Position numbers and translations under genes: made by a program. The notes beneath the pieces are model-generated. The model ran no database searches, was not told where the DNA came from, and saw nothing but the letters and a program-made list of their open reading frames with translations. A stretch of DNA of 64,000 nucleotides from Coprobacter fastidiosus (GTDB lineage: Bacteria; Bacteroidota; Bacteroidia; Bacteroidales; Coprobacteraceae): positions 2,480,001 to 2,544,000 of the forward strand of contig NZ_AP028032.1 of the NCBI RefSeq assembly GCF_030296935.1, read 5' to 3'. Numbering within the stretch: the stretch's first letter is position 1; the number at the start of each line of letters is the position of its first letter. This document shows positions 33,480-42,209 of this stretch, in pieces.

Positions 33480-36400
33480 TTATTTTTGAATTTTTGTGGT
33501 GTATGTTTTTCCTTCGAGGATAGTTTGTATAATATATATGCCTTTAGGAAAAGCGGATATATTAATTGTTTTATTGAAAGGTATATTTTGTTCTTTATTT
33601 TTTAATGTGCCTATTAAATTCCCTTGTGTATTATAGATTCGTACAATTATTTTTCCGGTTCGAACGGCTTTGATTGAGAGGATATTATTTGCATAAGTTA
33701 TCGTTATCGGAGATTCTATTTTTGTATGTCCCATTCCCATCGGTTTGTAGGAAGGTTTGGTATCGCCGTATTCTGCATTCCCTTTCAGCCATTCGCCGGC
33801 CTGTCCGGCTAAGAACAGATAGTAATCGGTGGGCAGATCATCGTCGATTCCCAAGAATTTACCTTGAGGGTCTGATGAAGTTGCGAATATCGGTGTATTT
33901 TTACTGTTTGCACATTTGAAAATACAGGTCCCTTCATCCAGTTCGTCGAACATGGCTACATAGATCATCTTGGCTCCGGCTTTTTTTGCTTCGGCAATCT
34001 GTCTCCATAAGAAATCGCCTTTCAGGCGAGGTATTTCATCATATTTATCTGCGGTCAGATTTTTTAAGTTTCTCCATGAGAATCCCGGAAAAACTACCGG
34101 GGCATATCCTACATTATTCATTCTACACCATAAAATATCGGTTTTCAGGAATTTTTCCACACGGTCCATGAATCCTGCTATAGAGTTGTAACGTCCGACC
34201 GACCAAGGAGAAATAATATCTGCTGTTTTTAATACTTCGACCAGATCTTTCGTGTCGGGATAGGCGTCGCCTCCTCCGGTTCTCCACTGATAAGATGATC
34301 CCAGTAAGTAGGAAAATTTCTGTTTAGCCCCGTCTAAATCTTGCAGATTGTCCATCATTGTTTTAAACTGGGCGGGAGTACTGCCCTTGCCTTGTAAACC
34401 GATACCCCATAATGCAATCATCGGTTTTCCGTTATGGTGAAGATAGGTAGGACATACAGACGGATCGGAAAGACGGTATTTAGCATTGATGATTTTCCAG
34501 TCATTTAATACTTTATAGATATCTGCCTCAGTAGATAGTCCGCTGCAATCATACATAATCGAAAAGGCTCGATTATATTTTTTTGCTGCTTTTACGGCAT
34601 GTTTCAAAACTTTTCCTATTGCTTGACTTGTTATGGAAGATATGAATCTCTGAATGAAAACGCCATCGATTCCGTATTGTTGCATCCATTTGAAGTGCAG
34701 ATCGACAGTCTCTTCATCGGAAGAACTGAAAAAATAGGCCTGGCTATTGTCGGGGTAAACGAAATCGACCGGATATTTTTTTGTGTATTCGGTCATGTCG
34801 GGCCAAAATTCTATTCCGGCATATCCCGGTTCGAATTTTCCGTCACGGCCGCAGTGAACATATCCGTTGTTTCCGGAGTCATCACCTTTTACAGAAAACC
34901 ATCCTTGATAACCTGCCATTACCAGATTATTATAACTTGGGTATATCGGTGTTCCTTCGGGCTTTGTTCCCGGGTTTAGAGTAGAGACTACTTCGACAGA
35001 ACCGATAGTGCATCGGTTATTGGTAAACGGTCTTGTTTTCCCTTTTTGATCGGTGGTTATGCCGACTTCTTGTAACCATTGGGGATTTCCGTAATTAGAA
35101 GCGAGAGAAGAACTTAGTACCGGAATACATTTTTCGGCCTGAATCTGATCGGAAGTAGATCCTTCGAATTCGGCAAGGGATTCTACTGCCGAAAAATAGT
35201 TGAAGAGGTTGTCTTCCATGTAATATTTTACGTTGATATTATTGTTCCCGTCGCTTCCTATGAAAGAGTTTTTAATGATTAAGTAGGTGGCTTCGGGCGT
35301 ATGACGGAACGACAGATCGGAATTCTGATTTCTGCTGCCGTTGTTTGTCGCATAGTTGTTTTCGATAATACAGTTCAATATTCTTTTCAATACGGTCTGG
35401 CTGGTTGACGAATCGTCGTTATAGAACCGGATTCCTGCCCCATGTCCTGCGTTCCCGGTTGTCGTATTTTCAGTGATGGTACAGTTGATCAGATCGAATG
35501 TTTCTCCTGTTTGACCGGCAAGCAACATGATTGCTCCGGCGTCGTTTGGAGAACTGTTTTTATAGATCGTGGAATTTATCAACTGATAGTCATTGATCGC
35601 TGTTTTTTTATTTTCAAGGGAGATAGCTCCACCTCGTCCTGAATTTTCGGCAAACGTACAACTTTCGATTCGAAGTTTGACGGCATTATTATTTGTAGAG
35701 TTGCTTACGGCTATCGCACCGCCTGCCGAACCGTTGTTTTTGTAAAAGTACGAATTAGAACAAAAAATGGAAACTTGTTTTTCTTCAGGAGTAACCGTGT
35801 TGGCGGTATTGGCTTGTGTAGCGATAGCGCCACCGAGGGTAGCATTCCCTTGCGCGAAAGAACAGTTATCTGTCATCAACTTTCCGGATGCGACGTATAT
35901 AGCCCCTCCGTAAGAAGCGTTGCCCCGAGCGAAACTGCAATTTTTCAGTGTTACGATGGCGTTATCGACCTGAATGGCTCCTCCGTAACGAAGAGTGGAT
36001 GATCCGCAGGCATCGAAATTGCAATTCTCGATGGTGACATTTCCGCCTTCAACACTGATTGCGCCACCACCTATTACCATGGGATTTATATTTTTCAGGG
36101 CATTGGTTATCGAGATGTTTTTGATTGTCAGATTTTCGACGTTTTGCAATAACAGTACCCGTTGCCCTAAAATAAGAGATGTCCCGTCGATACCGGATGT
36201 TTCGGGAGAGATACCTTGTATGACGATATTTTTTTTGTCAGACGGAAATTTGATGCCGAGACAATCATCTTCCATTTGTCCCATTCCGGTTCCCGAAGCT
36301 TCGTTTTGTATGCTTAGTATGTCCAGTATGAAAATTTTATCGTCGTTTTCGAGAACAGTAAATGCTTTTCCCAATGTTGCATAGGGTTCGTTTTGCGAAC

Positions 36401-36506
36401 CGGGATTCGAGTCTTTTCCGAAGGAAGCGACGTAGATTTCTTTTGCTGATGCAAGGTTTGATAGCAGCCCGAAAATGAGTAAGATCGGTAGTCGTAAGTT
36501 TTTCAT
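33480..36506 (-). CDS. Beta-helix / GH71-GH99-like glycoside hydrolase fusion, secreted
   Basis: 1,008 residues. After the signal peptide (LPILLIFGLLSNLASA) comes a beta-helix, about 25-480, with repeated GGAI(S/Y/A)V...C(S/N)F units. From about 525 a TIM-barrel-like domain starts with NLVMAGYQGWFSVKGDDSGN and contains IEFWPDMTEY, QYGIDGVFIQRFISS, RAFSIMYDCSGL, KPMIALWGIGLQG, GFSWRNLKNL and KMIYVAMFDELDEGTC, which I recognise as the GH71/99-like family often labelled xylosidase/arabinosidase. The last ~80 residues are a sorting-like domain ending TTKIQK. It is the first gene of the locus. Confidence 0.78.
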   Translation of the reverse strand: MKNLRLPILLIFGLLSNLASAKEIYVASFGKDSNPGSQNEPYATLGKAFTVLENDDKIFILDILSIQNEASGTGMGQMEDDCLGIKFPSDKKNIVIQGISPETSGIDGTSLILGQRVLLLQNVENLTIKNISITNALKNINPMVIGGGAISVEGGNVTIENCNFDACGSSTLRYGGAIQVDNAIVTLKNCSFARGNASYGGAIYVASGKLMTDNCSFAQGNATLGGAIATQANTANTVTPEEKQVSIFCSNSYFYKNNGSAGGAIAVSNSTNNNAVKLRIESCTFAENSGRGGAISLENKKTAINDYQLINSTIYKNSSPNDAGAIMLLAGQTGETFDLINCTITENTTTGNAGHGAGIRFYNDDSSTSQTVLKRILNCIIENNYATNNGSRNQNSDLSFRHTPEATYLIIKNSFIGSDGNNNINVKYYMEDNLFNYFSAVESLAEFEGSTSDQIQAEKCIPVLSSSLASNYGNPQWLQEVGITTDQKGKTRPFTNNRCTIGSVEVVSTLNPGTKPEGTPIYPSYNNLVMAGYQGWFSVKGDDSGNNGYVHCGRDGKFEPGYAGIEFWPDMTEYTKKYPVDFVYPDNSQAYFFSSSDEETVDLHFKWMQQYGIDGVFIQRFISSITSQAIGKVLKHAVKAAKKYNRAFSIMYDCSGLSTEADIYKVLNDWKIINAKYRLSDPSVCPTYLHHNGKPMIALWGIGLQGKGSTPAQFKTMMDNLQDLDGAKQKFSYLLGSSYQWRTGGGDAYPDTKDLVEVLKTADIISPWSVGRYNSIAGFMDRVEKFLKTDILWCRMNNVGYAPVVFPGFSWRNLKNLTADKYDEIPRLKGDFLWRQIAEAKKAGAKMIYVAMFDELDEGTCIFKCANSKNTPIFATSSDPQGKFLGIDDDLPTDYYLFLAGQAGEWLKGNAEYGDTKPSYKPMGMGHTKIESPITITYANNILSIKAVRTGKIIVRIYNTQGNLIGTLKNKEQNIPFNKTINISAFPKGIYIIQTILEGKTYTTKIQK

Positions 36507-36534
36507 TTTGGTAAGATATTGAATTAATGTAAAG

Positions 36535-36542
36535 CAAAAGTA
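36535..36542 (-). promoter_or_regulatory. -7 promoter element of the beta-helix/GH71-99 gene
   Basis: Minus-strand TACTTTTG, identical to the rRNA operon -7 box. It predicts a start near 36528 and a 5' leader of about 22 nt before the ATG at 36506. No TTG lies at the ideal -33 distance. Confidence 0.5.
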
Positions 36543-36641
36543 GACTCCTGTTCTTAAGAAATACTCGAATAATGTATTAAATACAGATTAAAAAGAGAAT
36601 ATATCGTGTTTAATATCGGAGTTTATAAATAAGACTACCTT

Positions 36642-36699
36642 AAAAATGAAGAGAACCCTAAAAGTTAGATAAAAGACTTTTAGGGTTCTCTTCATTTTT
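36642..36699. repeat. Perfect 24-bp inverted repeat, copy 2; probable argD terminator
   Basis: AAAAATGAAGAGAACCC continues to TAAAAGT and is exactly complementary to the right arm at 36676-36699, with a 10-nt loop. It lies 10 bp past the argD stop, and on the minus strand ends in TTTTTAAGG, so it can terminate the arginine operon. It is the inverted partner of the element at 33402-33452, with a conserved loop and covarying stem. Confidence 0.85.
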
Positions 36700-36708
36700 G
36701 TATAGTTC

Positions 36709-37833
36709 TTAATTCAATACTTTTTTTAAACGTTCTATAAATATATCGGCTTGATCGGTTGTGAGTACCAATGGGGGCAGCAGTCGTATTACATTTGTAC
36801 CTGAAACCCCTGTAAATACTTTCTGTTCAAATAACAGTTTGCTTCTGATCTCTTTTACCGGTTGATCAAATTCAAGGCCTATCATGAGTCCTTCTCCTCG
36901 TACTTCTTTGATCTGAGGAATCTTTTTTAATTCATTGATCAGGTAGTTACCTGTATTGGCCGCATTTTCTACTAAATTTTCTTTTTTCATAATATCGAGT
37001 ACGGCTATTGCGGCGGCACAACCGAGATGATTTCCTCCGAAAGTCGTTCCCAACATCCCGTATGCCGGAGTGAACATGGGGCTTATCAGTACGCCGCCGA
37101 TCGGGAAACCGTTTCCCATCCCTTTTGCCATAGTTATGAGATCGGCTTTTATTCCGGCATATTGATGTGCGAAAAATTTACCACTTCGTCCGTATCCCGA
37201 TTGTATTTCGTCAAGAATAAGGACTACACTGTTTTGAGTACATACTTCCCGGAGTTGTTGCATGAAATCGATTTTGGGAACTTGTATTCCTCCTATTCCT
37301 TGTATTCCTTCGATAATAACCGCACACACATCGCCTTTGGCTATTTCTGTTTTTACGGAGTCGATGTCATTTAGGTTCAGGTAACTGACTTCGAATGTAT
37401 CGTTGATAGGTGCAACGATTTTAGGGTTGTCCGTTACTTTTACCGCTGCCGACGTACGTCCGTGGAAAGCTTTTTTGAAAGCGATGACTTTCTTTTTTCC
37501 TGTGTGGAAAGAGGCAAGTTTGAGAGCATTTTCGTTCGCTTCTGCTCCAGAGTTAATCAGAAATAGCGAATAATCGTCGTATCCTGATTGTTTTCCCAAT
37601 TTATCTGCCAGTTCTATTTGCAAACTGTTGATTACCGAGTTTGAATAGAATATAAGTTTTTGTGCCTGTTCGGTAAGTTTTTGAGTGTAATAGGGATGGG
37701 TGTGCCCCACCGAGATTACAGCATGTCCGCCATACAAGTCGAGGTATTCGTTTCCTTTCGAATCATATGTATAACAACCTTTTCCCTTGACTATTTCTAT
37801 ATCGAAAAGAGGATAAACATCGAATAGTTTCAT
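36709..37833 (-). CDS. argD: Acylornithine aminotransferase
   Basis: A 374-residue PLP enzyme converting N-acyl-glutamate semialdehyde to N-acylornithine. Class III aminotransferase motifs are LFLINSGAEANENALKLA, the VLILDEIQSGYGRSGKFFAH region with the PLP-binding Asp, LITMAKGMGNGFPIGG with the PLP lysine, and GTTFGGNHLGCAAA. It is the last gene of argR-GNAT-argG-argC-argD. In Bacteroides relatives the intermediates are N-succinylated, so the true substrate here may be N-succinylornithine. Confidence 0.93.
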   Translation of the reverse strand: MKLFDVYPLFDIEIVKGKGCYTYDSKGNEYLDLYGGHAVISVGHTHPYYTQKLTEQAQKLIFYSNSVINSLQIELADKLGKQSGYDDYSLFLINSGAEANENALKLASFHTGKKKVIAFKKAFHGRTSAAVKVTDNPKIVAPINDTFEVSYLNLNDIDSVKTEIAKGDVCAVIIEGIQGIGGIQVPKIDFMQQLREVCTQNSVVLILDEIQSGYGRSGKFFAHQYAGIKADLITMAKGMGNGFPIGGVLISPMFTPAYGMLGTTFGGNHLGCAAAIAVLDIMKKENLVENAANTGNYLINELKKIPQIKEVRGEGLMIGLEFDQPVKEIRSKLLFEQKVFTGVSGTNVIRLLPPLVLTTDQADIFIERLKKVLN

Positions 37834-37851
37834 AGTGAATTTTTTATTATG

Positions 37852-38820
37852 TTAAAATGCCGAAGGTTTGAGTTTCAGACCGACGGTTTCTTCCAGACCG
37901 AAAAGTAAATTCATATTGTGAACCGCTTGTCCGGATGCGCCTTTCAGAAGGTTGTCGATCAAAGAGGTAATCAGCAATTTATTCCCGAATTTTTCTAAAT
38001 AAAGTAAACATTTGTTTGTATTTACGACTTGTTTCAGATCGGTATTTTTGTCGCTGATGAACACGAAAGAATGATCGTCGTAATATTCTTCGTAAATTCG
38101 TTTTATTTCATCGAGTTCTACCGGGCAGTCCGTGTAAAGAGTGGCGAAAATTCCCCTTGAGAAATTTCCTCGTACCGGAATAAAATTCAAGTCGGTATCA
38201 AAACTGTTTTGAAGTTGTTTCAGACTTTGTTTTATTTCTGCCAGATGTTGATGTGTAAAAGGTTTATAGATGGAGACGTTGTCATTTCTCCAGCTAAAAT
38301 GAGATGTTGCCGAAGGTTTTTGTCCGGCACCTGTCGATCCGGTTATCGCATGGATGTGTACGGGATTGTTAAGCAGCAAATTTTTTGCCAGCGGGAGCAG
38401 AGCCAGTTGTATGGCGGTAGCGAAACATCCCGGATTGGCAACCCGATTGCACCGGATTATTCGTTTCCGGTTTAGTTCAGGAAGACCGTAAATAAAATCA
38501 TGTTCGGGAGATTCTATCCGGAAATCCATAGAAAGATCTATTATTTTTAATTTTTCGGGAAGGGAATGAGTGTCCATGAATTTTTTTGTGTCTCCATGTG
38601 CTGTACAGAAAAATAACACATCGATCTTATCAAATGGAAACTCGGCGGTAAAAGTCAGGTCTGTTTCGCCGAAAAGTCCTGAATGAACATCTGTAATTTT
38701 ATTCCCGGCATTACTGCTGCTATTGACAAACTCGACCTCAACGTCCGGATGATTTATTAATAAACGAATTAATTCTCCGGCTGTGTAGCCTGCTCCGCCT
38801 ATAATTCCTGCTTTTATCAT
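37852..38820 (-). CDS. argC: N-acyl-gamma-glutamyl-phosphate reductase
   Basis: A 322-residue NADPH enzyme of arginine synthesis reducing N-acylglutamyl phosphate to the semialdehyde. It has the Rossmann start IKAGIIGGAGYTAGELIRLL, the catalytic RVANPGCFATAIQLAL with the Cys, and the GTG-loop equivalent ITGSTGAGQKPSATSHFSWR with the active-site His. It lies 18 bp upstream of argD. Confidence 0.95.
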   Translation of the reverse strand: MIKAGIIGGAGYTAGELIRLLINHPDVEVEFVNSSSNAGNKITDVHSGLFGETDLTFTAEFPFDKIDVLFFCTAHGDTKKFMDTHSLPEKLKIIDLSMDFRIESPEHDFIYGLPELNRKRIIRCNRVANPGCFATAIQLALLPLAKNLLLNNPVHIHAITGSTGAGQKPSATSHFSWRNDNVSIYKPFTHQHLAEIKQSLKQLQNSFDTDLNFIPVRGNFSRGIFATLYTDCPVELDEIKRIYEEYYDDHSFVFISDKNTDLKQVVNTNKCLLYLEKFGNKLLITSLIDNLLKGASGQAVHNMNLLFGLEETVGLKLKPSAF

Positions 38821-38836
38821 ATTATATTATTGGAAT

Positions 38837-38868
38837 AAAGCAGAAAAAGATAAATCCTTTTCTGCTTT
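38837..38868 (-). terminator. Hairpin between argG and argC
   Basis: AAAGCAGAAAA pairs with TTTTCTGCTTT around a 10-nt loop in the 63-bp gap between argG and argC. The minus-strand T-tract is short (TTTATT). It could reduce read-through or protect the argG message rather than fully terminate. Confidence 0.5.
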
Positions 38869-38883
38869 TGGTTTATTAAAAAT

Positions 38884-40086
38884 TTACTTTTTGTTTTTGT
38901 TCAATACCGAATGGTAAATTTTCATTTGGTTACCCAAGATTTTAGTGAATCCTTTTACATCATCAGCTGTCCATGCTTTGTTCACTTCTCCATATTCTCC
39001 GAAATCGGATTTCATAAGATCGAAGTCACTTTCGACACCTACCAAGATATAGCGGTACGGCTTCAGGTCGATGATAACTCGACCGGTGACATTTTGTTGG
39101 GAGCTTTGTAGAAAAGCTTCCATATCCCGCATTACAGGATCGAGGTATTGGGCTTCATGCAAAAACATCCCGTACCATGTCCCGATTTGATCTTTCCAGT
39201 ATTGTTGCCATTTGGTAAGAGTATGTTTCTCGAGCATTTTGTGGGCGTTGATGATTACCATCGGAGCTGCAGCTTCGAAACCTACACGTCCTTTGATACC
39301 TATGATCGTATCGCCGATGTGCATATCTCGCCCGATTGCGTATTTTTCAGTAATTTTTTCGATAGCTTGTATTGCCGCGACTTTGTCATCATATTTTTCT
39401 CCGTTGACTGCAGCGATTTCTCCTTCTTTGAAATCTATTGTTAAAGTTTCTTCGCCTTTTGCAATCATTTGGCAGGGATATGCCGATTCGGGAAGAGTCT
39501 GGTTACTTTTCAACGTCTCTTTTCCTCCGATACTCGTTCCCCATAATCCTTTGTTGATGGAATATTCCATTTTTTTGAAGTCGGCTTCATATCCGTGTTT
39601 TTTCAGATAATCTATTTCATATTCGCGGGTGAGAGTCATGTCTCGTGTCGGAGTAAGTATTTTTATTTCAGGAGCTAATATTTGGAACGTAAGGTCGAAG
39701 CGAACTTGATCGTTTCCTGCACCGGTACTACCGTGAGCGACATAATCTGCTCCGATCTTTTTGGCGTAATTGATAATGGCGATTGCCTGAAAAATACGTT
39801 CCGAACTGACGGAGATAGGATATGTTCCGTTTCTGAGAACATTTCCGAATATCATGTATTTGATACTTTTATCGTAATATTCTTGTGTTATATCGAGAGA
39901 GGCATGTTCGGTCGCTCCCAATTTGTAGGCGCGTTCTTCTATCGATTTCAGTTCTTCTTTACTGAACCCTCCGGTATTTGCGATTGCCGTATATAGTTCG
40001 TAGCCGCAGTCTTCTGTCAGATATTTTGCGCAGAAAGATGTGTCTAATCCTCCGCTGAATGCTAAAACAACTTTTTCTTTTTTCAT
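38884..40086 (-). CDS. argG: Argininosuccinate synthase
   Basis: A 400-residue cytosolic enzyme joining citrulline and aspartate with ATP. The PP-loop AFSGGLDTSFCAKYL is at the N-terminus, followed by YVAHGSTGAGNDQVRFDL and NKGLWGTSIGGKETL. It ends with lysine-rich LNKNKK. Its position in the argR-GNAT-argG-argC-argD cluster agrees. Confidence 0.96.
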   Translation of the reverse strand: MKKEKVVLAFSGGLDTSFCAKYLTEDCGYELYTAIANTGGFSKEELKSIEERAYKLGATEHASLDITQEYYDKSIKYMIFGNVLRNGTYPISVSSERIFQAIAIINYAKKIGADYVAHGSTGAGNDQVRFDLTFQILAPEIKILTPTRDMTLTREYEIDYLKKHGYEADFKKMEYSINKGLWGTSIGGKETLKSNQTLPESAYPCQMIAKGEETLTIDFKEGEIAAVNGEKYDDKVAAIQAIEKITEKYAIGRDMHIGDTIIGIKGRVGFEAAAPMVIINAHKMLEKHTLTKWQQYWKDQIGTWYGMFLHEAQYLDPVMRDMEAFLQSSQQNVTGRVIIDLKPYRYILVGVESDFDLMKSDFGEYGEVNKAWTADDVKGFTKILGNQMKIYHSVLNKNKK

Positions 40087-40112
40087 ATCGAGAGTATTTA
40101 TATTAAATGTAA

Positions 40113-40673
40113 TTATTTATTTTCAGAATGGTGTTCTTCGGCATGCGGGTCGAAGAGCATTCCCGTACACAGGCACATTCTGCGGTTTGTCCGTTGCAAT
40201 ATGTCATAGTTTACACAGCTTTGGCATCCTTTCCAAAAAGCTTCGTCATCTGTAAGTTCGGAGAATGTTACCGGACGATATCCTAATTCTGAGTTGATTT
40301 TCATTACTGCCAGTCCGGTTGTAAGTCCGAAAATTTTTGCATCCGGAAAACGAGATCGGGAAAGTTCGAATGCTTTTCTTTTGATCCGTTTGGCCAGTCC
40401 GTGTCCTCGATATGCCTCTACGACGATAAGTCCTGAATTGGCTACAAACTGTTTGTTACTCCAGCTTTCGATATAGCAAAACCCCGCAAATTTATCTCCG
40501 TCGAGGGCGATAATGGCTTTCCCTTCAAGCATTTTTTGTTTTACGTATTCCGGTGACCGTTTTGCGATTCCGGTACCTCTGACTTTTGCTGCTTTCTCGA
40601 TTGTATCGAGAATTGTTTCTACATACGACAAGTGCTTTTCGCTTGCTACAATTACTTCAATTGTATCTTCCAT
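40113..40673 (-). CDS. GNAT acyltransferase of the arginine operon (candidate N-acylglutamate synthase)
   Basis: 186 residues of a GNAT fold: IIALDGDKFAGFCYIESW, the acyl-CoA-binding motif A VVEAYRGHGLAKRIKRKAFE, and INSELGYRPVTFSEL. The C-terminal part carries four cysteines (KGCQSCVNYD, CLCTG), which could bind a metal. Its location between argR and argG and the absence of a classical argA or argJ in the operon make it a candidate for the first step, acylation of glutamate. I recall genetic evidence for such a role in Bacteroides relatives but cannot verify it here. Confidence 0.7.
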   Translation of the reverse strand: MEDTIEVIVASEKHLSYVETILDTIEKAAKVRGTGIAKRSPEYVKQKMLEGKAIIALDGDKFAGFCYIESWSNKQFVANSGLIVVEAYRGHGLAKRIKRKAFELSRSRFPDAKIFGLTTGLAVMKINSELGYRPVTFSELTDDEAFWKGCQSCVNYDILQRTNRRMCLCTGMLFDPHAEEHHSENK

Positions 40674-40754
40674 TTTCTTTTGTTCTTTGGTCTGTTTTTA
40701 AGTAGAATAAACAGGCGCATCGGGTCATTTTAATATGTTAATATAATATCTCTT

Positions 40755-41240
40755 TTATTCTCCGTCGATAGAAGGTATTATGGTTTTTAGAGTTTCTAAT
40801 ACTTGTGGTCGGGTAATTCCTTCGCGTAAGATTAACAATATCGTATCGTCTCCGGCAATTGTTCCCAATATTTCTTCAGCAGAGTGAGTGTCTATGTCCC
40901 AAGCTATTCCGCTAGCATAACCCGGACGTGTTTTAATAACCGCCAATTGTCCGGAGAATTCGATAGAAAGAAAACCGGATACCGGGCCTGCATAGTGTTG
41001 TTGATTTTTTGCATTGGCCAATCTGCCGATTCCTGCGGTTTCGGGCATAACGTAAAGGTAACCTCCGTCTTTGCCTGCGACTTTAGCGATTTGCAGTTGT
41101 TTTAAATCTCTGGAAAGGGTCGCTTGAGTGAGGTCGAAACCTCTTTCCGTGAGTTGCTTTAGTAAATCTTCCTGACTACTGATTTTGTGTGAAATAATAA
41201 TTTCTTTAATAGCCTGTAGCCTATCGACTTTATTTTTCAT
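40755..41240 (-). CDS. argR: Arginine repressor ArgR
   Basis: 161 residues with an N-terminal winged helix (SQEDLLKQLTERGFDLTQAT followed by LSRDLKQLQIAKV) and a C-terminal oligomerisation/arginine-binding domain with GTIAGDDTILLILRE. It would repress the operon it heads when arginine binds. The start is at the ATG opening MKNKVDRLQAIKEI. Confidence 0.94.
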   Translation of the reverse strand: MKNKVDRLQAIKEIIISHKISSQEDLLKQLTERGFDLTQATLSRDLKQLQIAKVAGKDGGYLYVMPETAGIGRLANAKNQQHYAGPVSGFLSIEFSGQLAVIKTRPGYASGIAWDIDTHSAEEILGTIAGDDTILLILREGITRPQVLETLKTIIPSIDGE

Positions 41241-41750
41241 AAGATTATTCCTTTTTTGAAAGTCTTAAAGTTCCTTTCCTTTTATTTTGTCTGTATTCAA
41301 GATTCGTATTTCGTTTCTTATCGTGTTTTTATGTTTTTAGAAAACACAAAATGCACCGAAATAAGTCTCGGAACAGTATCTGATAAAATTTGAAATAGTC
41401 TCTATATTGAAAGCAATAATTTATTTCTTTGTATAATTATGCTATATTCAGATGCAAATGTAAGAATAAATGTTTTATTATTGCATAAAACTTGAATTTT
41501 TTTTGAATAAATTCGTCATTTTGTCGTTTTATACAAAAAATATTCTGTTGTATGAATTGTGCGATTGAATATTTTTGCGAAAAAATGCAAATGGTCTTGT
41601 CGGGGGAAGTCGTGCGATTCTTAAATTGAAATGAAAATCGAATGTGTATGGTTTTTGGAAAAATGATATAGAAAAGCTACTTGGGATTTAGAGAATTTTT
41701 TTGTTTGGCTGTTGATATTTTTGTCATAAAATCCGTCCGGACTTTTGATC
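41241..41750. other. Regulatory intergenic region upstream of argR
   Basis: About 510 bp between argR and a GNAT gene transcribed the same way. It is AT-rich and must hold the arginine operon promoter. TTGAATAAATTCGTC at 41503-41517 and the TGCATAAAACTTGAAT stretch at 41483-41498 resemble halves of ArgR boxes, but no full box is convincing. No frame or RNA gene was seen. Confidence 0.4.
41455..41462 (-). promoter_or_regulatory. Putative -7 promoter element of the arginine operon
   Basis: Minus-strand TACATTTG matches TAnnTTTG. It would give a leader of roughly 205 nt before argR. The -33 region is weak, and ArgR-box-like sequence lies just upstream, where a repressor would fit. Confidence 0.4.
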
Positions 41751-42185
41751 TCAAAACGGCCTATTTTTCCATTCCATGAAAAGTTCTTCTTCTCCGGTAT
41801 GCGTGTCGATTTCGGATTTTATAATTTTGAAGTCTTGTTTTTGATAAAATCCGATAGCTTTTAGATTCTTTTTATAAACATGCAATTGTAAGACCGGGTG
41901 TCGCTTTTTTGCAATACTTAGCAGTTGTTTCCCTATACCGTGCAATTGCATGTGTTCGGAAACGAAAATTCCTGCAATATAGTTATCGATAAGACCGATG
42001 AATCCTATAACCTTTTTATTTTGGTCTGCAACATATATTTCGGCCTCGGATAGTGCCGATTTTACTTCGTTGAAATTCTCGTACCAATAGTATTCAGGAA
42101 TGAAAGCGTGCGCTTTCAGGTTGGTGTATAACCATAGTTGCATGACATCTTCGATGTCTTTTGCTTTCATTTTCCTTATTTGCAT
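41751..42185 (-). CDS. GNAT family N-acetyltransferase, YiaC/RimI-like
   Basis: 144 residues. GNAT elements are MQIRKMKAKDIEDVMQLW, AEIYVADQNKKVIGFIGL, the acetyl-CoA loop HMQLHGIGKQLLSIAKKRH, and NLKAIGFYQKQDFKII. These small enzymes often acetylate lysines of proteins or amino acids; the target is unknown. It lies 24 bp after the M48 gene and is probably co-transcribed with surE and that gene. Confidence 0.8.
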   Translation of the reverse strand: MQIRKMKAKDIEDVMQLWLYTNLKAHAFIPEYYWYENFNEVKSALSEAEIYVADQNKKVIGFIGLIDNYIAGIFVSEHMQLHGIGKQLLSIAKKRHPVLQLHVYKKNLKAIGFYQKQDFKIIKSEIDTHTGEEELFMEWKNRPF

Positions 42186-42209
42186 GAGTCTTTTATCGAA
42201 CTGAATTTT

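Noticed and set aside
33402-36699. Reading the two inverted stem-loops as terminal repeats of a transposon
   Set aside because: No transposase, target-site duplication or mobile gene is present between them; kept as an observation only.
41483-41517. ArgR box upstream of argR
   Set aside because: Only partial TTGAAT/AATTC half-site resemblance in very AT-rich DNA; mentioned as a possibility but not called as a feature.
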